64,000 bases of DNA, taken from the NCBI GenBank assembly GCA_017646885.1, contig JAGCLR010000230.1:1-64000 (forward strand), written 5' to 3'. Below the pieces are notes generated by a model. The model did no database searches and was not told the origin of the DNA. It was given only the letters and a program-made list of their open reading frames with translations. Source of the DNA: Methanobrevibacter sp. Lineage in GTDB: Archaea > Methanobacteriota > Methanobacteria > Methanobacteriales > Methanobacteriaceae. The number at the start of each line of letters is the position of its first letter. The first letter of the stretch is position 1. The position numbers and the translations under genes are program-made. Below, one piece after another: positions 9,830 through 17,832 of the stretch.

Positions 9830-12061
9830 ATGTATGTAATTAAAAGAGATGGAACACGAGTTTTATTTGATATTAACAAGATTGTAAATGCTATTAATAA
9901 AGCCATGATTCATGTTGATGGAAGCCTCTATGAGACCGACACCGCAGAAGAGATTGCGGTTATTATCGCCTCTGAGGGTAAGGATATGACTGTTGAGCAT
10001 ATCCAAGACCGTGTTGAAGAAGAATTAATGAAGAGCTCTCGCCCAGATGTAGCGAAAGCATATATTTTATATCGTGACCAGAGAACTAAGGAGCGTGACC
10101 GTCGTTCCAAGCTTATTCGCACTGTAATGCGTAGAACTGATGCTACTGCAGTTGAAAACGCAAATGCAAATGTTGATGAAAAGAGTTTCTCCGGTCGTGA
10201 GAAAGAAGCAAGTTCTGATATTCAAAAGATTATCGCTCTTGATTATACTCTTTCTCCAGAAGTAGCAAATGCTCATAGAAGCATGTTACTCTATCAGCAT
10301 GACATGGAAAAGACTAATATTGGTGAGCATAATTGTTTGTTTGTTGACTTTAAAAAGTTATTTACTGATGGATTTGTAACTAGAAATGGTGATATTCGTC
10401 CACCTTCCAGTTATTCCACTGCTTGTCAGCAATATGCTGTTATTTTCCAGTGCCAGTCTCAAGTTCAGTTCGGCGGAGTTGGAACTGTTCATTTGGACCG
10501 TGACCTTGCTCCTTTTGTTAAGAAGTCTTTCCGCAAGCATGTAAAGAATTATTTTACCGATGTTCAGTATTATAGTGATGAAACAGCCATCATGCTTATG
10601 GATGGTTTTGAAAAAGAGCATGGTGAAATTTGTATTGATAACCTTGAATTACAAAGCATGTCTGGCTATCCTGATGCTTATAACTATGCTATGAAACAGC
10701 TTGAGAGAGAGGGTAAGCAGTCTTCTGAGGCTCTTTATCATAACCTTAATACTCTTGAATCTCGTGCTGGTAGCCAAGTTCCTTTCACTTCTATTAACTT
10801 TGGTCGTGATACTTCTACCGAGGGCAAGCTTGTCCAGAAGTGGATGTTGAATGCTTCTCTTGCCGGTGTTGGTAAGCATCACTTGACTCCTATTTTCCCA
10901 ATCAGTATTTTCCAATATAAGAGTGGAGTAAACGCCGAGCCAGGTACTCCGGGCTATGCATTGAAGCAGCATGCCATTGAGTCTTTGAGTAAGCGCATTT
11001 ATCCTAACTTTGTAAACTGTGATTATTCTCAGGCTCATGAAGATCCAGAGAATCCAGATACTTTCTTCGCAACTATGGGTTGCCGCACTATGCTTGGCAT
11101 GGATATTCATGATAAGGAAAATCCTTATAATCGTGTCGGTAGAGGTAATCTTGTTCCTAATACTATGATTCTTCCCAAGCTTGGTATTGAATATGGTATC
11201 TGCCTTGGTAAGCGTGAAAAGGCTGATCTTGAAGGCTTCTGGAATGCTTTTGAAGATTTACTCAAACTTTGTGAGCAGGGTCTTTTGGAGCGTTATGATG
11301 TAATGGTTAACCAGTGCGCAGCAGCTGCTCCTTTCATGTATCAGAATGGCACTATGAAAGATGCTCAGTCTTGCCATGAGTCTGTCTACAATGCTCTTAA
11401 GCATGGCACTCTTGCTATGGGATATCTTGGCATCGCTGAGACTATGACCGCGCTCTTCGGTAAGAATCATGCGGAAGATGTCGAAGTACATCAATTTGCT
11501 TTGAAGATTGTTCAAAGAATTAATGAGTACGCAAAGGAAGCTACAAAGAGAAATGGTTTGAACTTCTCTTGCTATGCTACACCTGCCGAGGGTCTTTGCC
11601 ATAACGCTGCCAAAGCTTTGCGCGCTCAATATGGTGTAATTGAGAATGTTACTGATAAAGAGTTTATTACTAATAGCCACCATGTTCCTGTTTGGATGGA
11701 AGTGGGTATCTTTGATAAGTTAAAGATTGAAGCTCCATTCTGTAAGTATCCTACTGGTGGTTGTATTACTTATGTAGAACTTGATAGTACTTTTGTAAAG
11801 AATCAAAAAGCTATTGAGCAAATTATTGATTATGCTTTTAAGGAATTGGATATTCCTTACTTGGCATTTAACTTCCCTATTGACTCTTGCCTTGATTGTG
11901 GTTATCAGGCTGAATTTAATGACCATTGCCCCGAATGTGGTGGAACAAATATTCAGCAATTGCGCCGTGTCACCGGCTATTTGACTACTGACTATCGCAA
12001 CTTTAATAAGGGTAAGCAGTCTGAGGTTGAACACAGAGTAAAACATTCACTTTATACCTAA
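9830..12061 (+). CDS. nrdD: anaerobic ribonucleoside-triphosphate reductase (class III), NrdD
   Basis: Reduces ribonucleoside triphosphates to deoxy forms without oxygen, using a glycyl radical made by NrdG. 743 aa. ATG 9830 follows GGAGG; ATG 9815 overlaps that site and is rejected. The N-terminal ATP-cone begins YVIKRDGTRVLFDINKI. The C-terminal zinc site has CLDCGYQ and CPECGG, near residues 685-702. The glycyl-radical region RVTGYLTTDYRNFNKGK follows near residue 712. The gene has no in-frame TAG. It sits with nrdG, dut and a nucleotide kinase, so the phage carries its own dNTP supply set. It implies an anaerobic host. Control by the hairpin and NrdR-like boxes upstream is possible. Confidence 0.96.
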   Translation: MYVIKRDGTRVLFDINKIVNAINKAMIHVDGSLYETDTAEEIAVIIASEGKDMTVEHIQDRVEEELMKSSRPDVAKAYILYRDQRTKERDRRSKLIRTVMRRTDATAVENANANVDEKSFSGREKEASSDIQKIIALDYTLSPEVANAHRSMLLYQHDMEKTNIGEHNCLFVDFKKLFTDGFVTRNGDIRPPSSYSTACQQYAVIFQCQSQVQFGGVGTVHLDRDLAPFVKKSFRKHVKNYFTDVQYYSDETAIMLMDGFEKEHGEICIDNLELQSMSGYPDAYNYAMKQLEREGKQSSEALYHNLNTLESRAGSQVPFTSINFGRDTSTEGKLVQKWMLNASLAGVGKHHLTPIFPISIFQYKSGVNAEPGTPGYALKQHAIESLSKRIYPNFVNCDYSQAHEDPENPDTFFATMGCRTMLGMDIHDKENPYNRVGRGNLVPNTMILPKLGIEYGICLGKREKADLEGFWNAFEDLLKLCEQGLLERYDVMVNQCAAAAPFMYQNGTMKDAQSCHESVYNALKHGTLAMGYLGIAETMTALFGKNHAEDVEVHQFALKIVQRINEYAKEATKRNGLNFSCYATPAEGLCHNAAKALRAQYGVIENVTDKEFITNSHHVPVWMEVGIFDKLKIEAPFCKYPTGGCITYVELDSTFVKNQKAIEQIIDYAFKELDIPYLAFNFPIDSCLDCGYQAEFNDHCPECGGTNIQQLRRVTGYLTTDYRNFNKGKQSEVEHRVKHSLYT

Positions 12062-12074
12062 TTCAAAAGAAAAA

Positions 12075-12145
12075 AGCCCAACTCAAAGTTGTGGTCATGG
12101 AACTAGTTTTTAATTAGCTACAATTAACTACAATTGAGTTGGGCT
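12075..12145 (+). other. long inverted-repeat leader between nrdD and nrdG
   Basis: AGCCCAACTCAA at 12075-12086 pairs exactly with TTGAGTTGGGCT at 12134-12145, and TTGT/ACAA can extend the stem past a two-base bulge. The loop is about 40 bases. It is followed by ATTAATCC rather than a T run, then the GGAAGGAGG site of nrdG. A processing or attenuation structure that sets the NrdD:NrdG ratio is plausible. I see no gene in this gap. Confidence 0.5.
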
Positions 12146-12174
12146 ATTAATCCAGAAGGAAGGAGGAAATCTCA

Positions 12175-12660
12175 ATGAGATATTCTGGTGTTATTTATAA
12201 TGACATCGCTGCGGCACCCGGATTGTGTGTGACATTTTTCACTCAAGGATGCCCACATCAATGCCACGGTTGTCACAATCCTAATACCTGGGATTTTGAA
12301 GGTGGTAAAGAATTTACTCCAGAAGTACTAGATGATTTGATTGCCGGATTGACAGCAAATGGCATTGAGCGTAATCTATGTATTATGGGTGGAGAACCTT
12401 TATGTTCTGAAAATGAATTTTTAACTCTTTTAGTAATTAAAACTGTAAAAGAGAAATTGCCAAATACTCCTATTTATATTTGGACTGGATATCGTTATGA
12501 AGAGCTATCTCATAGAAGCGGACATATAAAACAAATTCTTGATATGACCGATTTCTTAATTGATGGTCATTATGTTGAAAACTTAAGAGATATTACTCTT
12601 GAAATGCGTGGCAGTTCAAATCAACGTATTATTAATCTGCGTGAAATTGACAAAGATTAA
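12175..12660 (+). CDS. nrdG: anaerobic ribonucleotide reductase activating protein, NrdG (radical SAM)
   Basis: Generates the glycyl radical on NrdD using S-adenosylmethionine and a [4Fe-4S] cluster. 161 aa, a normal NrdG length. The radical-SAM cysteines lie in TQGCPHQCHGCHNP (CxxxCxxC), near residues 26-34. The N-terminus MRYSGVIYNDIAAAPGL and the later LCIMGGEPL, IWTGYRYEEL and DFLIDGHYVE segments are typical of NrdG. The start follows AAGGAAGGAGG. It has no in-frame TAG and its 3' end overlaps a promoter for the next operon. It works with the NrdD encoded directly upstream. Confidence 0.95.
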   Translation: MRYSGVIYNDIAAAPGLCVTFFTQGCPHQCHGCHNPNTWDFEGGKEFTPEVLDDLIAGLTANGIERNLCIMGGEPLCSENEFLTLLVIKTVKEKLPNTPIYIWTGYRYEELSHRSGHIKQILDMTDFLIDGHYVENLRDITLEMRGSSNQRIINLREIDKD

Positions 12661-12678
12661 AAAATATGTTATTATAAT
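12647..12678 (+). promoter_or_regulatory. probable promoter inside the 3' end of nrdG
   Basis: TTGACA at 12647-12652 is followed after 17 bases by TATTAT and after 20 bases by TATAAT. The spacer end TTAAAAAATATGTTAT closely matches the DnaE promoter at 5123. It would drive the small-gene/dut/ruvC operon. The overlap with coding sequence and the ambiguous -10 lower confidence. Confidence 0.65.
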
Positions 12679-12701
12679 ATAGAAGTAAAGGAGTGAGAAA
12701 A

Positions 12702-13217
12702 TTGGCGCAATATTTAACTGTTAAAAACAAAGCTCATTTAGACGCTCTTAAAAATCATGTCCATGGAGAAATCGCTTATTGCGAAGACACTTCCGAACTG
12801 TGGATTTATGATGAAGAAAAAGGCTGGCAGAAATTTAAAGCTGATAGTAAGGGCCTTGAGCTTAATTTATATGATTTAAATAAAAGTATTATTAATTAGC
12901 TGAATCCCTTGACAATGGATGAAATTAATTTAAAAACTAGTTTGTTAGAAGATTACTATAATAAAACAGAAAATACTTATCATATGTTGTTATGTAAGGA
13001 TTATAATTATTATACGATTTTCGCATTTAGCGTAAAGCCAGAATTTTCTAATTTTGCTGAGGCTGTTATTGCTATCGCAACTGAATTAGGCGCAGTCTAT
13101 AGTCTGGATTTAAATGATGAAGGTGCCATTGAAATTTGGATTAAGCCACTTGGAGAAGAAAGTCCTTACGCTTTCTATCTATTCCCATATGATGTAGGAG
13201 TAGTTTATTATGGATAA
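12702..13217 (+). CDS. unknown protein, 171 aa, one in-frame TAG
   Basis: Function not recognised. TTG 12702 is the best start because AAAGGAG lies nine bases upstream; GTG 12693 overlaps that site. The TAG at 12897-12899 is read through: no ribosome site precedes any start after it, and the frame continues to a TAA. The N-terminal 45 residues (HGEIAYCEDTSELWIYDEEK) look like a compact beta domain often found at the start of phage proteins. The remainder is acidic and mixed alpha-beta. The next gene overlaps its stop by eight bases, so these genes are coupled. If TAG stopped here, it would be a 65-aa protein followed by an orphan frame. Confidence 0.65.
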
Positions 13218-13476
13218 ATATATTATTATTAATATTAATATGTTTGCTCGTGAAAACCCTGTATTTATTGTCGCTCCAAATGAAGATATGTATCAGGTTG
13301 GTTCATATACAATTGAACAGTTGCCTGAAATTATTTCTCAATTGGCACATGATAAAGACATTTATAATGTTAAGATTGCTGGAGGCACTAAATACAGTCA
13401 GCTTCTTGAGTATGGCATTGAAACCACAGAAAATTTAAAATATAATGAAAGAAAAATTCAAGTTGAGGTAATTTAA
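13210..13476 (+). CDS. unknown small protein, 88 aa
   Basis: Starts at ATG 13210 inside the last codons of the previous gene, with GGAG ten bases upstream. It has beta-rich character (KYIIININMF, NPVFIVAPNE) and no cysteines, signal peptide or recognised motif. It is followed one base after its TAA by the next start. It belongs to the nucleotide/recombination operon by position only. Confidence 0.65.
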   Translation: MDKYIIININMFARENPVFIVAPNEDMYQVGSYTIEQLPEIISQLAHDKDIYNVKIAGGTKYSQLLEYGIETTENLKYNERKIQVEVI

Positions 13477-13477
13477 A

Positions 13478-13723
13478 ATGGGATATACTTTAAAGACTAC
13501 AAATACTTATCGCGTTCCTACCGTTGAAGATGCTCTGGCTCTGCGCAAGTATCTTGAGAGAACTTGTGTCGGTGAGCTGACTGCTTTTAAATATACTACC
13601 AAGTATATTAAGGTTAAGGGTGAAATTGTTGAAGAGTATCAGGTTGTAACTGCTACTATTTCTATTGACAATGAAAAGGAACCAGAAGGTGTTCTGGTTG
13701 TTGATTTTAACGAGGAGTTTTAA
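13478..13723 (+). CDS. unknown small protein, 81 aa
   Basis: ATG 13478 directly follows the preceding stop. The sequence contains VPTVEDALALRKYLE, a helix, then Lys/Thr-rich beta strands and an acidic end. It is not recognised. It lies two bases before the dUTPase gene and is surely co-transcribed with it. Confidence 0.65.
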   Translation: MGYTLKTTNTYRVPTVEDALALRKYLERTCVGELTAFKYTTKYIKVKGEIVEEYQVVTATISIDNEKEPEGVLVVDFNEEF

Positions 13724-13725
13724 TT

Positions 13726-14292
13726 ATGGCAAAATTTGAAAAAGTAAGTAAATTTGCCGAAGTAGATATTAATCTACCTGTTCGCAAGACTGCTGACTCG
13801 GCAGGTTATGATATGGAGGTCGCGGAGGATATTGTAATTCCTTCCTCTTTGACTTGGCAAAGAATTCTTGCCGAAGAGGCGGCTGACATTTTTGCGAATG
13901 AAAATGGTCATGATTTTGTTATTAGAGCCTTAACTCTTGATGAAATGGCTGCTTTGACTAAACGCACCAAGGCAAAGCCAACTCTTGTTTCTACTGGTAT
14001 GAAGTGCCAACTTGACTCCGGCACTTATCTTGAACTTTCTGTAAGAAGTTCTTGTCCCTTAAAATATTGGCTAATTCTTGCTAATAGCGTTGGTATTATT
14101 GATGCTGATTATTACAATAATCCCGATAATGAAGGTGAGATTTTCTTCCAGATGATTAACCTTAGTCCATATGATATTCAGCTAAAGAAAGGCGATATTA
14201 TTGGACAAGGAATTATTAAGCCTTACTTGACCACTGAAGACGACAATGCTTCCGGTCAGCGCGTAGGCGGATTTGGTTCTACTAGTGTCTAA
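13726..14292 (+). CDS. dut: deoxyuridine triphosphatase (dUTPase), trimeric type, with an insertion
   Basis: Hydrolyses dUTP to dUMP, keeping uracil out of DNA and feeding dTMP synthesis. 188 aa, longer than the usual 145-155. Motif 1 DSAGYDMEVAED, motif 2 VRSSCPLK, motif 3 GIIDADYYN, motif 4 KKGDIIGQGII and the Gly-rich motif 5 RVGGFGSTSV are all visible. The extra length is an insertion of about 40 residues between motifs 1 and 2 (residues about 40-85). No in-frame TAG. It overlaps the RuvC-like gene by eight bases. Confidence 0.92.
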   Translation: MAKFEKVSKFAEVDINLPVRKTADSAGYDMEVAEDIVIPSSLTWQRILAEEAADIFANENGHDFVIRALTLDEMAALTKRTKAKPTLVSTGMKCQLDSGTYLELSVRSSCPLKYWLILANSVGIIDADYYNNPDNEGEIFFQMINLSPYDIQLKKGDIIGQGIIKPYLTTEDDNASGQRVGGFGSTSV

Positions 14293-14782
14293 TTTATTGG
14301 CTTTAGACCAGTCATCTACTACCACTGGTTATGCTATTTTTAAAGATGGTAAACCAGTAGTAATCAGTCACTTTACTGCTAAAGGAACTGATTTAGGTTC
14401 AAGATTAGAACAATTAAGAAACAAGATCGTTGAATTAATCAATGAGCATGAAATTGATGAAGTAGTCTTTGAAGATATTTAGCTTCAAGACATGGCAGGA
14501 GGAAAAGATGTTGGACTTAAAACATTCAAAATTCTTGCCGAAGTGTTTGGTGTTGTCCATGAGCTGATGACGGAGTTAGACATGGATTATACTATTGTAC
14601 CTCCAATAGTATGGAAAGCTACTTTTAAGATTGCCGGAAAAGGTCGTAAGGTGGAAAAGAAGCTAGCTCAAGAGTACGTGCTAGCGACCTACGGCATGAA
14701 TTGTACTGAAGATGAGGCTGATGCTACATGTATTGGTGCTCATATTATTAAAAAACAAGGCTCCGAATTCAATTGGGCCTAA
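14285..14782 (+). CDS. RuvC-like Holliday junction resolvase, one in-frame TAG
   Basis: Probably cleaves Holliday junctions or branched DNA before packaging. 165 aa. It starts at GTG 14285 overlapping the dUTPase stop. The RNase H-like fold is shown by LALDQSSTTTGYA (first Asp), DEVVFEDI (Glu), then DEADATCIGAHI (final Asp pair). The TAG at 14480-14482 follows VVFEDI and gives EDIQLQ, where Gln or a similar polar residue is normal for the family. A Lys-rich segment before the end (KGRKVEKK) fits DNA binding. The position next to dut and recJ supports a DNA-processing role. Confidence 0.85.
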
Positions 14783-14789
14783 CTTAATA

Positions 14790-14837
14790 ATCCTCCCTGT
14801 CTAATTTTGAAGTAATTTAGAGTTGGAAAGGGAGGAT
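14790..14837 (+). promoter_or_regulatory. hairpin sequestering the ribosome site of the holin-like gene
   Basis: ATCCTCCCT at 14790-14798 pairs perfectly with AGGGAGGAT at 14829-14837, which contains the ribosome binding site of the next gene. CTAATT/AATTTAG can pair inside the loop. Folding would hide the site and restrain translation of the holin-like gene. The short TGTTTTC after it could also give weak termination. Confidence 0.6.
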
Positions 14838-14845
14838 GTTTTCAT

Positions 14846-15373
14846 ATGGAAATTCTTACAAAGTATGCTCTTGAGATTTTCTTTGGATTGGTCTCAGCGG
14901 GCGCTTTAGCCTTTTGCAAACATCTTTATGGCAAAAATAAAAAGCTTGAAGAAATGCAGAAAGCAGATCAAAATCGTCAATACAGACAAATGATTTTAGA
15001 TGAGATTGAACCTATTATCAATGAAATTACTCGTTTAAAGTCTGAAATTACAAAAGTTGATACTGATGCGAAAGTAGCATTAACTCAATTTAAAACTGAG
15101 GCTGACGTAACTAAACAGTGTATGTATAGCGATTTAAATGAAATCCAAGCGAAAAATGATGAGAACTTTAAACTTATTATTAATTCTTACAAGTTTAGAC
15201 TTATTCAGTTATGTAAAACACATATTAGAGATGGATATATTTCTGAAAGTGATTTTGAACAAATTACTGAAATGTATAAATTATATCATGGTCTCGGCGG
15301 AAATGGTCAAGCTCAAGAGTATTATGATAAAGTTCTTGAATTGGAAATCAAGAAAGATAATGATATCCAATAA
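14846..15373 (+). CDS. membrane-anchored holin-like protein, 175 aa
   Basis: One N-terminal membrane helix (about residues 8-24, IFFGLVSAGALAFCK) is followed by a long charged coiled-coil region and a C-terminal domain with LIQLCKTHIRDGYIS and KLYHGLGGNGQAQEYYDK. This layout resembles phage holin-like/membrane proteins of Gram-positive phages. A permeabilising role with the lysozyme is inferred. The gene has no in-frame TAG. It is last in the plus-strand block, preceded by a hairpin that masks its ribosome site and followed by a strong terminator. A phage membrane scaffold is an alternative. Confidence 0.6.
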   Translation: MEILTKYALEIFFGLVSAGALAFCKHLYGKNKKLEEMQKADQNRQYRQMILDEIEPIINEITRLKSEITKVDTDAKVALTQFKTEADVTKQCMYSDLNEIQAKNDENFKLIINSYKFRLIQLCKTHIRDGYISESDFEQITEMYKLYHGLGGNGQAQEYYDKVLELEIKKDNDIQ

Positions 15374-15379
15374 AAAAAT

Positions 15380-15424
15380 GGGGTGTCTATGTTATTCCTA
15401 ACATAGACACCCCTTATTTTCGTT
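15380..15424. terminator. bidirectional terminator between convergent operons
   Basis: A perfect 15-bp stem (GGGGTGTCTATGTTA / TAACATAGACACCCC) with a TTCC loop. On the plus strand it is followed by TTATTTTCGTTT. On the minus strand the preceding A run gives ATTTTTTTA. It closes the replication/lysis block and the leftward operon; the minus-strand metallopeptidase stop lies within the stem. Confidence 0.92.
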
Positions 15425-15739
15425 TCTACATTCTACTAACCTACAGAAAATTGAATTAGTTATATTTAAAATTTCCTAACCATAAGTAGCTATTAAATCA
15501 GCTAATACTTCCTCTTGCTATTCATTTAACATAATGCCATAGCTATACATAGAGGCATGAACTATCTCATGACAAAGAACTTTTTTAAAATAAGTTTTAT
15601 TCAATCCTTCTGTTATATATATTGTTTTATTTTCGCTATTACAGCATCCAAGAGTAAAAGAACCGTCTGGTCGCATTAGCTATGGGTGATTGGAGGATGT
15701 TAACATTATCCTCCAATCATATCCATTAACTCTAACCAT
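15392..15739 (-). CDS. HExxH metallopeptidase-like protein, 115 aa, four in-frame TAG
   Basis: Visible only when TAG is read as Gln; otherwise no frame longer than about 40 codons remains. The start ATG is at 15739 and the stop TAA at 15392-15394. The centre reads KKVLCHEIVHASMYSYGI, an HExxH zinc motif in a helix, followed by LNEQQEEVLADLIATYGQEIL, where a downstream Glu is a candidate third ligand. This matches small ImmA/IrrE- or SprT-like zincins carried by phages. In-frame TAGs lie at codons 20, 73, 88 and 114. It overlaps the upstream gene by 14 bases and is last in the operon. The substrate is unknown. Confidence 0.7.
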
Positions 15740-16349
15740 TATTTAATTGGGTAATTTTATTGGCTAAAGCGACCATCTTTTTACTCAAATACTGTCTCTC
15801 ATCAGAAGTGGCATCTTGAATCATATCAATTATATCTTGAGTTAATTCTTGAGTGTACTTTTCCAACTCCCTCATTTGAATAGATTTATCCTACTTACTT
15901 TCTTTAGATTCCATATACATTCTACGAGAACGATAACTTTTGCCTTCTCTTCCGTCTTCAAAAGCATGAGGATATTCTCTCTCTGTATAATAAGAGTTGC
16001 TATTTCCTGCTTCACCATTCATATGACTAGAGCTATTGGAGCTGGTGTGTTGAGACCCTTTACCATCATAGTAGCGACGCTCGTCAGACCAATCCTCCAT
16101 ATCTTTTTCTCTCCAGGAGGGATGTTCTTTGCGATATCCGCCATAGTACATGACTTCCGGTTCGTGATTTTCAGAGCCTTCTTTCATGGCTTTTGTTACA
16201 GTGCAGTAGTAAATAGTTTCTTCAATGTCTTTAATAATATCAATAACTTCTCCCAGTTCTTGAGCATCAACATTTTCCAAATCATAGACTTGAGCTTCTG
16301 CTGCGCTAGCAAGGCACTCTTGGATACTTTTTAACTTTTCAATATGCAT
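15726..16349 (-). CDS. unknown Tyr/Glu/Ser-rich protein, 207 aa, two in-frame TAG
   Basis: Starts at ATG 16349 behind GAGGAGG. The N-terminal 60 residues are helical (LKSIQECLASAAEAQVYDLE). A low-complexity middle is rich in Tyr, Glu, Arg and Ser (GGYRKEHPSWREKDMEDW, SSNSSSHMNGE). The C-terminus is a second helix-rich segment with YTQELTQDIIDMI. TAGs at 15891 and 15732 are Gln; without them the C-terminal helical segment is lost. It resembles proteins in the same cassette of other gut Clostridia phages, of unknown role. Virion-associated is a guess from the neighbours. Confidence 0.65.
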
Positions 16350-16365
16350 ATACAAACCTCCTCAC

Positions 16366-16788
16366 TTACGCAACTCTTTCAACAATTAAGTTAGCATTTT
16401 CAACATCTACTGGAACAGTGCTGATATTTTTCACACTAATTGACATACAACATCCTCTTGGAACATCTACAAAGATAGAAGAATGAACATTAAAGAACTC
16501 GCTGACTGCCGCTGGAGTTACTGTCATTGTCGAAGCAGCAATTCCCTCGCCTTCAATCGCAATCGCGAGGGAGATTGGGCCTACTGTTCCACCTGTGGCA
16601 GGAACAGCAATATTGCCTCCAAAAGTAACTCTAAATCTCGCTCTGCATTGACCTGTATTGCCACGTAAAGTAATTAGACCGCTATCGTCGCGGTGGGAGA
16701 TGGCAGTTCCCCCACTCACGACGGTATCAGAGAAATAAACATTTTGATTTGCTTGAACTGTTTGTAAAGCATTAGCAATAATTTCCAT
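16366..16788 (-). CDS. beta-sandwich-like structural or decoration protein, 140 aa
   Basis: ATG 16788 follows AAGGAGG. The product is Gly/Ala/Val/Thr-rich with an alternating strand pattern (TGQCRARFRVTFGGNIAVPA, VDVPRGCCMSISVKN), suggesting a jelly-roll/beta-sandwich such as phage decoration proteins. It has no in-frame TAG and is more GC-rich than its surroundings. The function call rests on composition and position. Confidence 0.5.
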   Translation of the reverse strand: MEIIANALQTVQANQNVYFSDTVVSGGTAISHRDDSGLITLRGNTGQCRARFRVTFGGNIAVPATGGTVGPISLAIAIEGEGIAASTMTVTPAAVSEFFNVHSSIFVDVPRGCCMSISVKNISTVPVDVENANLIVERVA

Positions 16789-16807
16789 AAACTTACCTCC
16801 TTAAATA

Positions 16808-17536
16808 TCAGCCACAACCGCAACCGTTATAATATGTAGCAGCACCGCAGCCACCATAGTTAGCATAAGGATTTGCTACAACATATGCTGGGACTGGAAC
16901 TTTAGTGCCGAGCTGGTCAATCAAGAATGCGTTTTGAGCTTGCTGAGAAGCTGTGAGACGAAGAGCCTGATTTTCAGCCTGAAGAGTAGCGATTTTATCC
17001 TGAGTGAGGAAATCGAGGATGGAGCGAACACCATTATTATTATTCTCAATAATATCACGAGCAGCATTGGCAATGCCGGTGTTAATTCCATTAGACTGAG
17101 TTAAAATATTGTAATTGACTTCACACAATCCACGCTCAATCAAACGCTGAGTTTCGCAGCAGCATGCTGCGCTCTGAGCTGCCATGTTAGACAACTGAGC
17201 GGTAATAGCATTGGTATTCTGCATTGCGGCCATGTTAGTATTGCCGAAACCAGTTAAGAGACCGGTATTCAACTCATAGAAGCCATCACAAAGACCATGC
17301 TCTAATCCACGAATACCATTTTCAAGACCATTAATGTCAAAGCCATAAGACACAGCATCACGGGCATTGCCTGCGCCGCCGCCTCCCCAGCCTCCGCCAT
17401 TACCCCAGCCACCGGCGAATAAGAAGAGAAGGATAATCCACCATGCTCCATCTCCACCCCACATGCCGTCGCCATTACGAGCGCCACCGCTTACTGCGGC
17501 GATATCAGATAAACTATAACCTTTTCCATTAAACAT
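16808..17536 (-). CDS. Gly/Trp-rich phage protein of the gut-Clostridia cassette, 242 aa
   Basis: Begins MFNGKGYSLSDIAAVSGG, then a hydrophobic Trp/Gly-rich segment (WWIILLFLFAGGWGNGGGWGG, about residues 31-52, quoted in part) and repeated helices with Asn/Gln (NAITAQLSNMAAQSAACC). It ends with AVVANPYANYGGCG-like Cys/Gly/Tyr repeats. This family is widespread in phages and prophages of gut Firmicutes, of unknown function. No in-frame TAG. ATG 17536 follows GGAGG. The hydrophobic block could insert in a membrane or pack in the virion. Confidence 0.65.
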   Translation of the reverse strand: MFNGKGYSLSDIAAVSGGARNGDGMWGGDGAWWIILLFLFAGGWGNGGGWGGGGAGNARDAVSYGFDINGLENGIRGLEHGLCDGFYELNTGLLTGFGNTNMAAMQNTNAITAQLSNMAAQSAACCCETQRLIERGLCEVNYNILTQSNGINTGIANAARDIIENNNNGVRSILDFLTQDKIATLQAENQALRLTASQQAQNAFLIDQLGTKVPVPAYVVANPYANYGGCGAATYYNGCGCG

Positions 17537-17578
17537 AACTTTTTACCTCCATTTGTTTTTCCATTTGTTTTGTTTTAT

Positions 17579-17815
17579 TTAGAGTCCATAGCGTTTACGA
17601 AATGCTGCGAACTCTCTGTCAAAGTCCATTCCTTTTTGAGCGGCCATATTTCGGGCAATTTTCTCAATACCGGAATGGTTGCCGGAACGAGCGAGAGAGA
17701 TTAGATTATCACCCATAGGAGTTCCTTTCATGCGTTGTTCTAACACATTCATCATAACCTACTCTGGATTATAACCTTGTTTAATCATTCCCATAAACCA
17801 ATTCATATCAAACAT
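17579..17815 (-). CDS. small conserved phage protein, 78 aa, one in-frame TAG
   Basis: Visible as one frame only with TAG (17759-17761) read as Gln. ATG 17815 follows AAGGAGG. The helical sequence MNWFMGMIKQGYNPEQVMMN and the C-terminal KGMDFDREFAAFRKRYGL resemble a small protein that travels with the Gly/Trp-rich gene in gut Clostridia phages. Function unknown; oligomeric helical structural or chaperone-like role possible. Confidence 0.7.
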
Positions 17816-17832
17816 CGGAAACTCCTCCTTAA

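Noticed and set aside
13244..13438. 64-codon frame inside the 88-aa gene
   Set aside because: Different frame inside a better-supported, coupled gene; Leu/Ile-biased shadow.
15849..16334. 161-codon plus-strand frame opposite the Tyr/Glu-rich gene
   Set aside because: It is antisense to a gene with a good ribosome site and coherent composition, has no site of its own and a hydrophobic-biased shadow composition.
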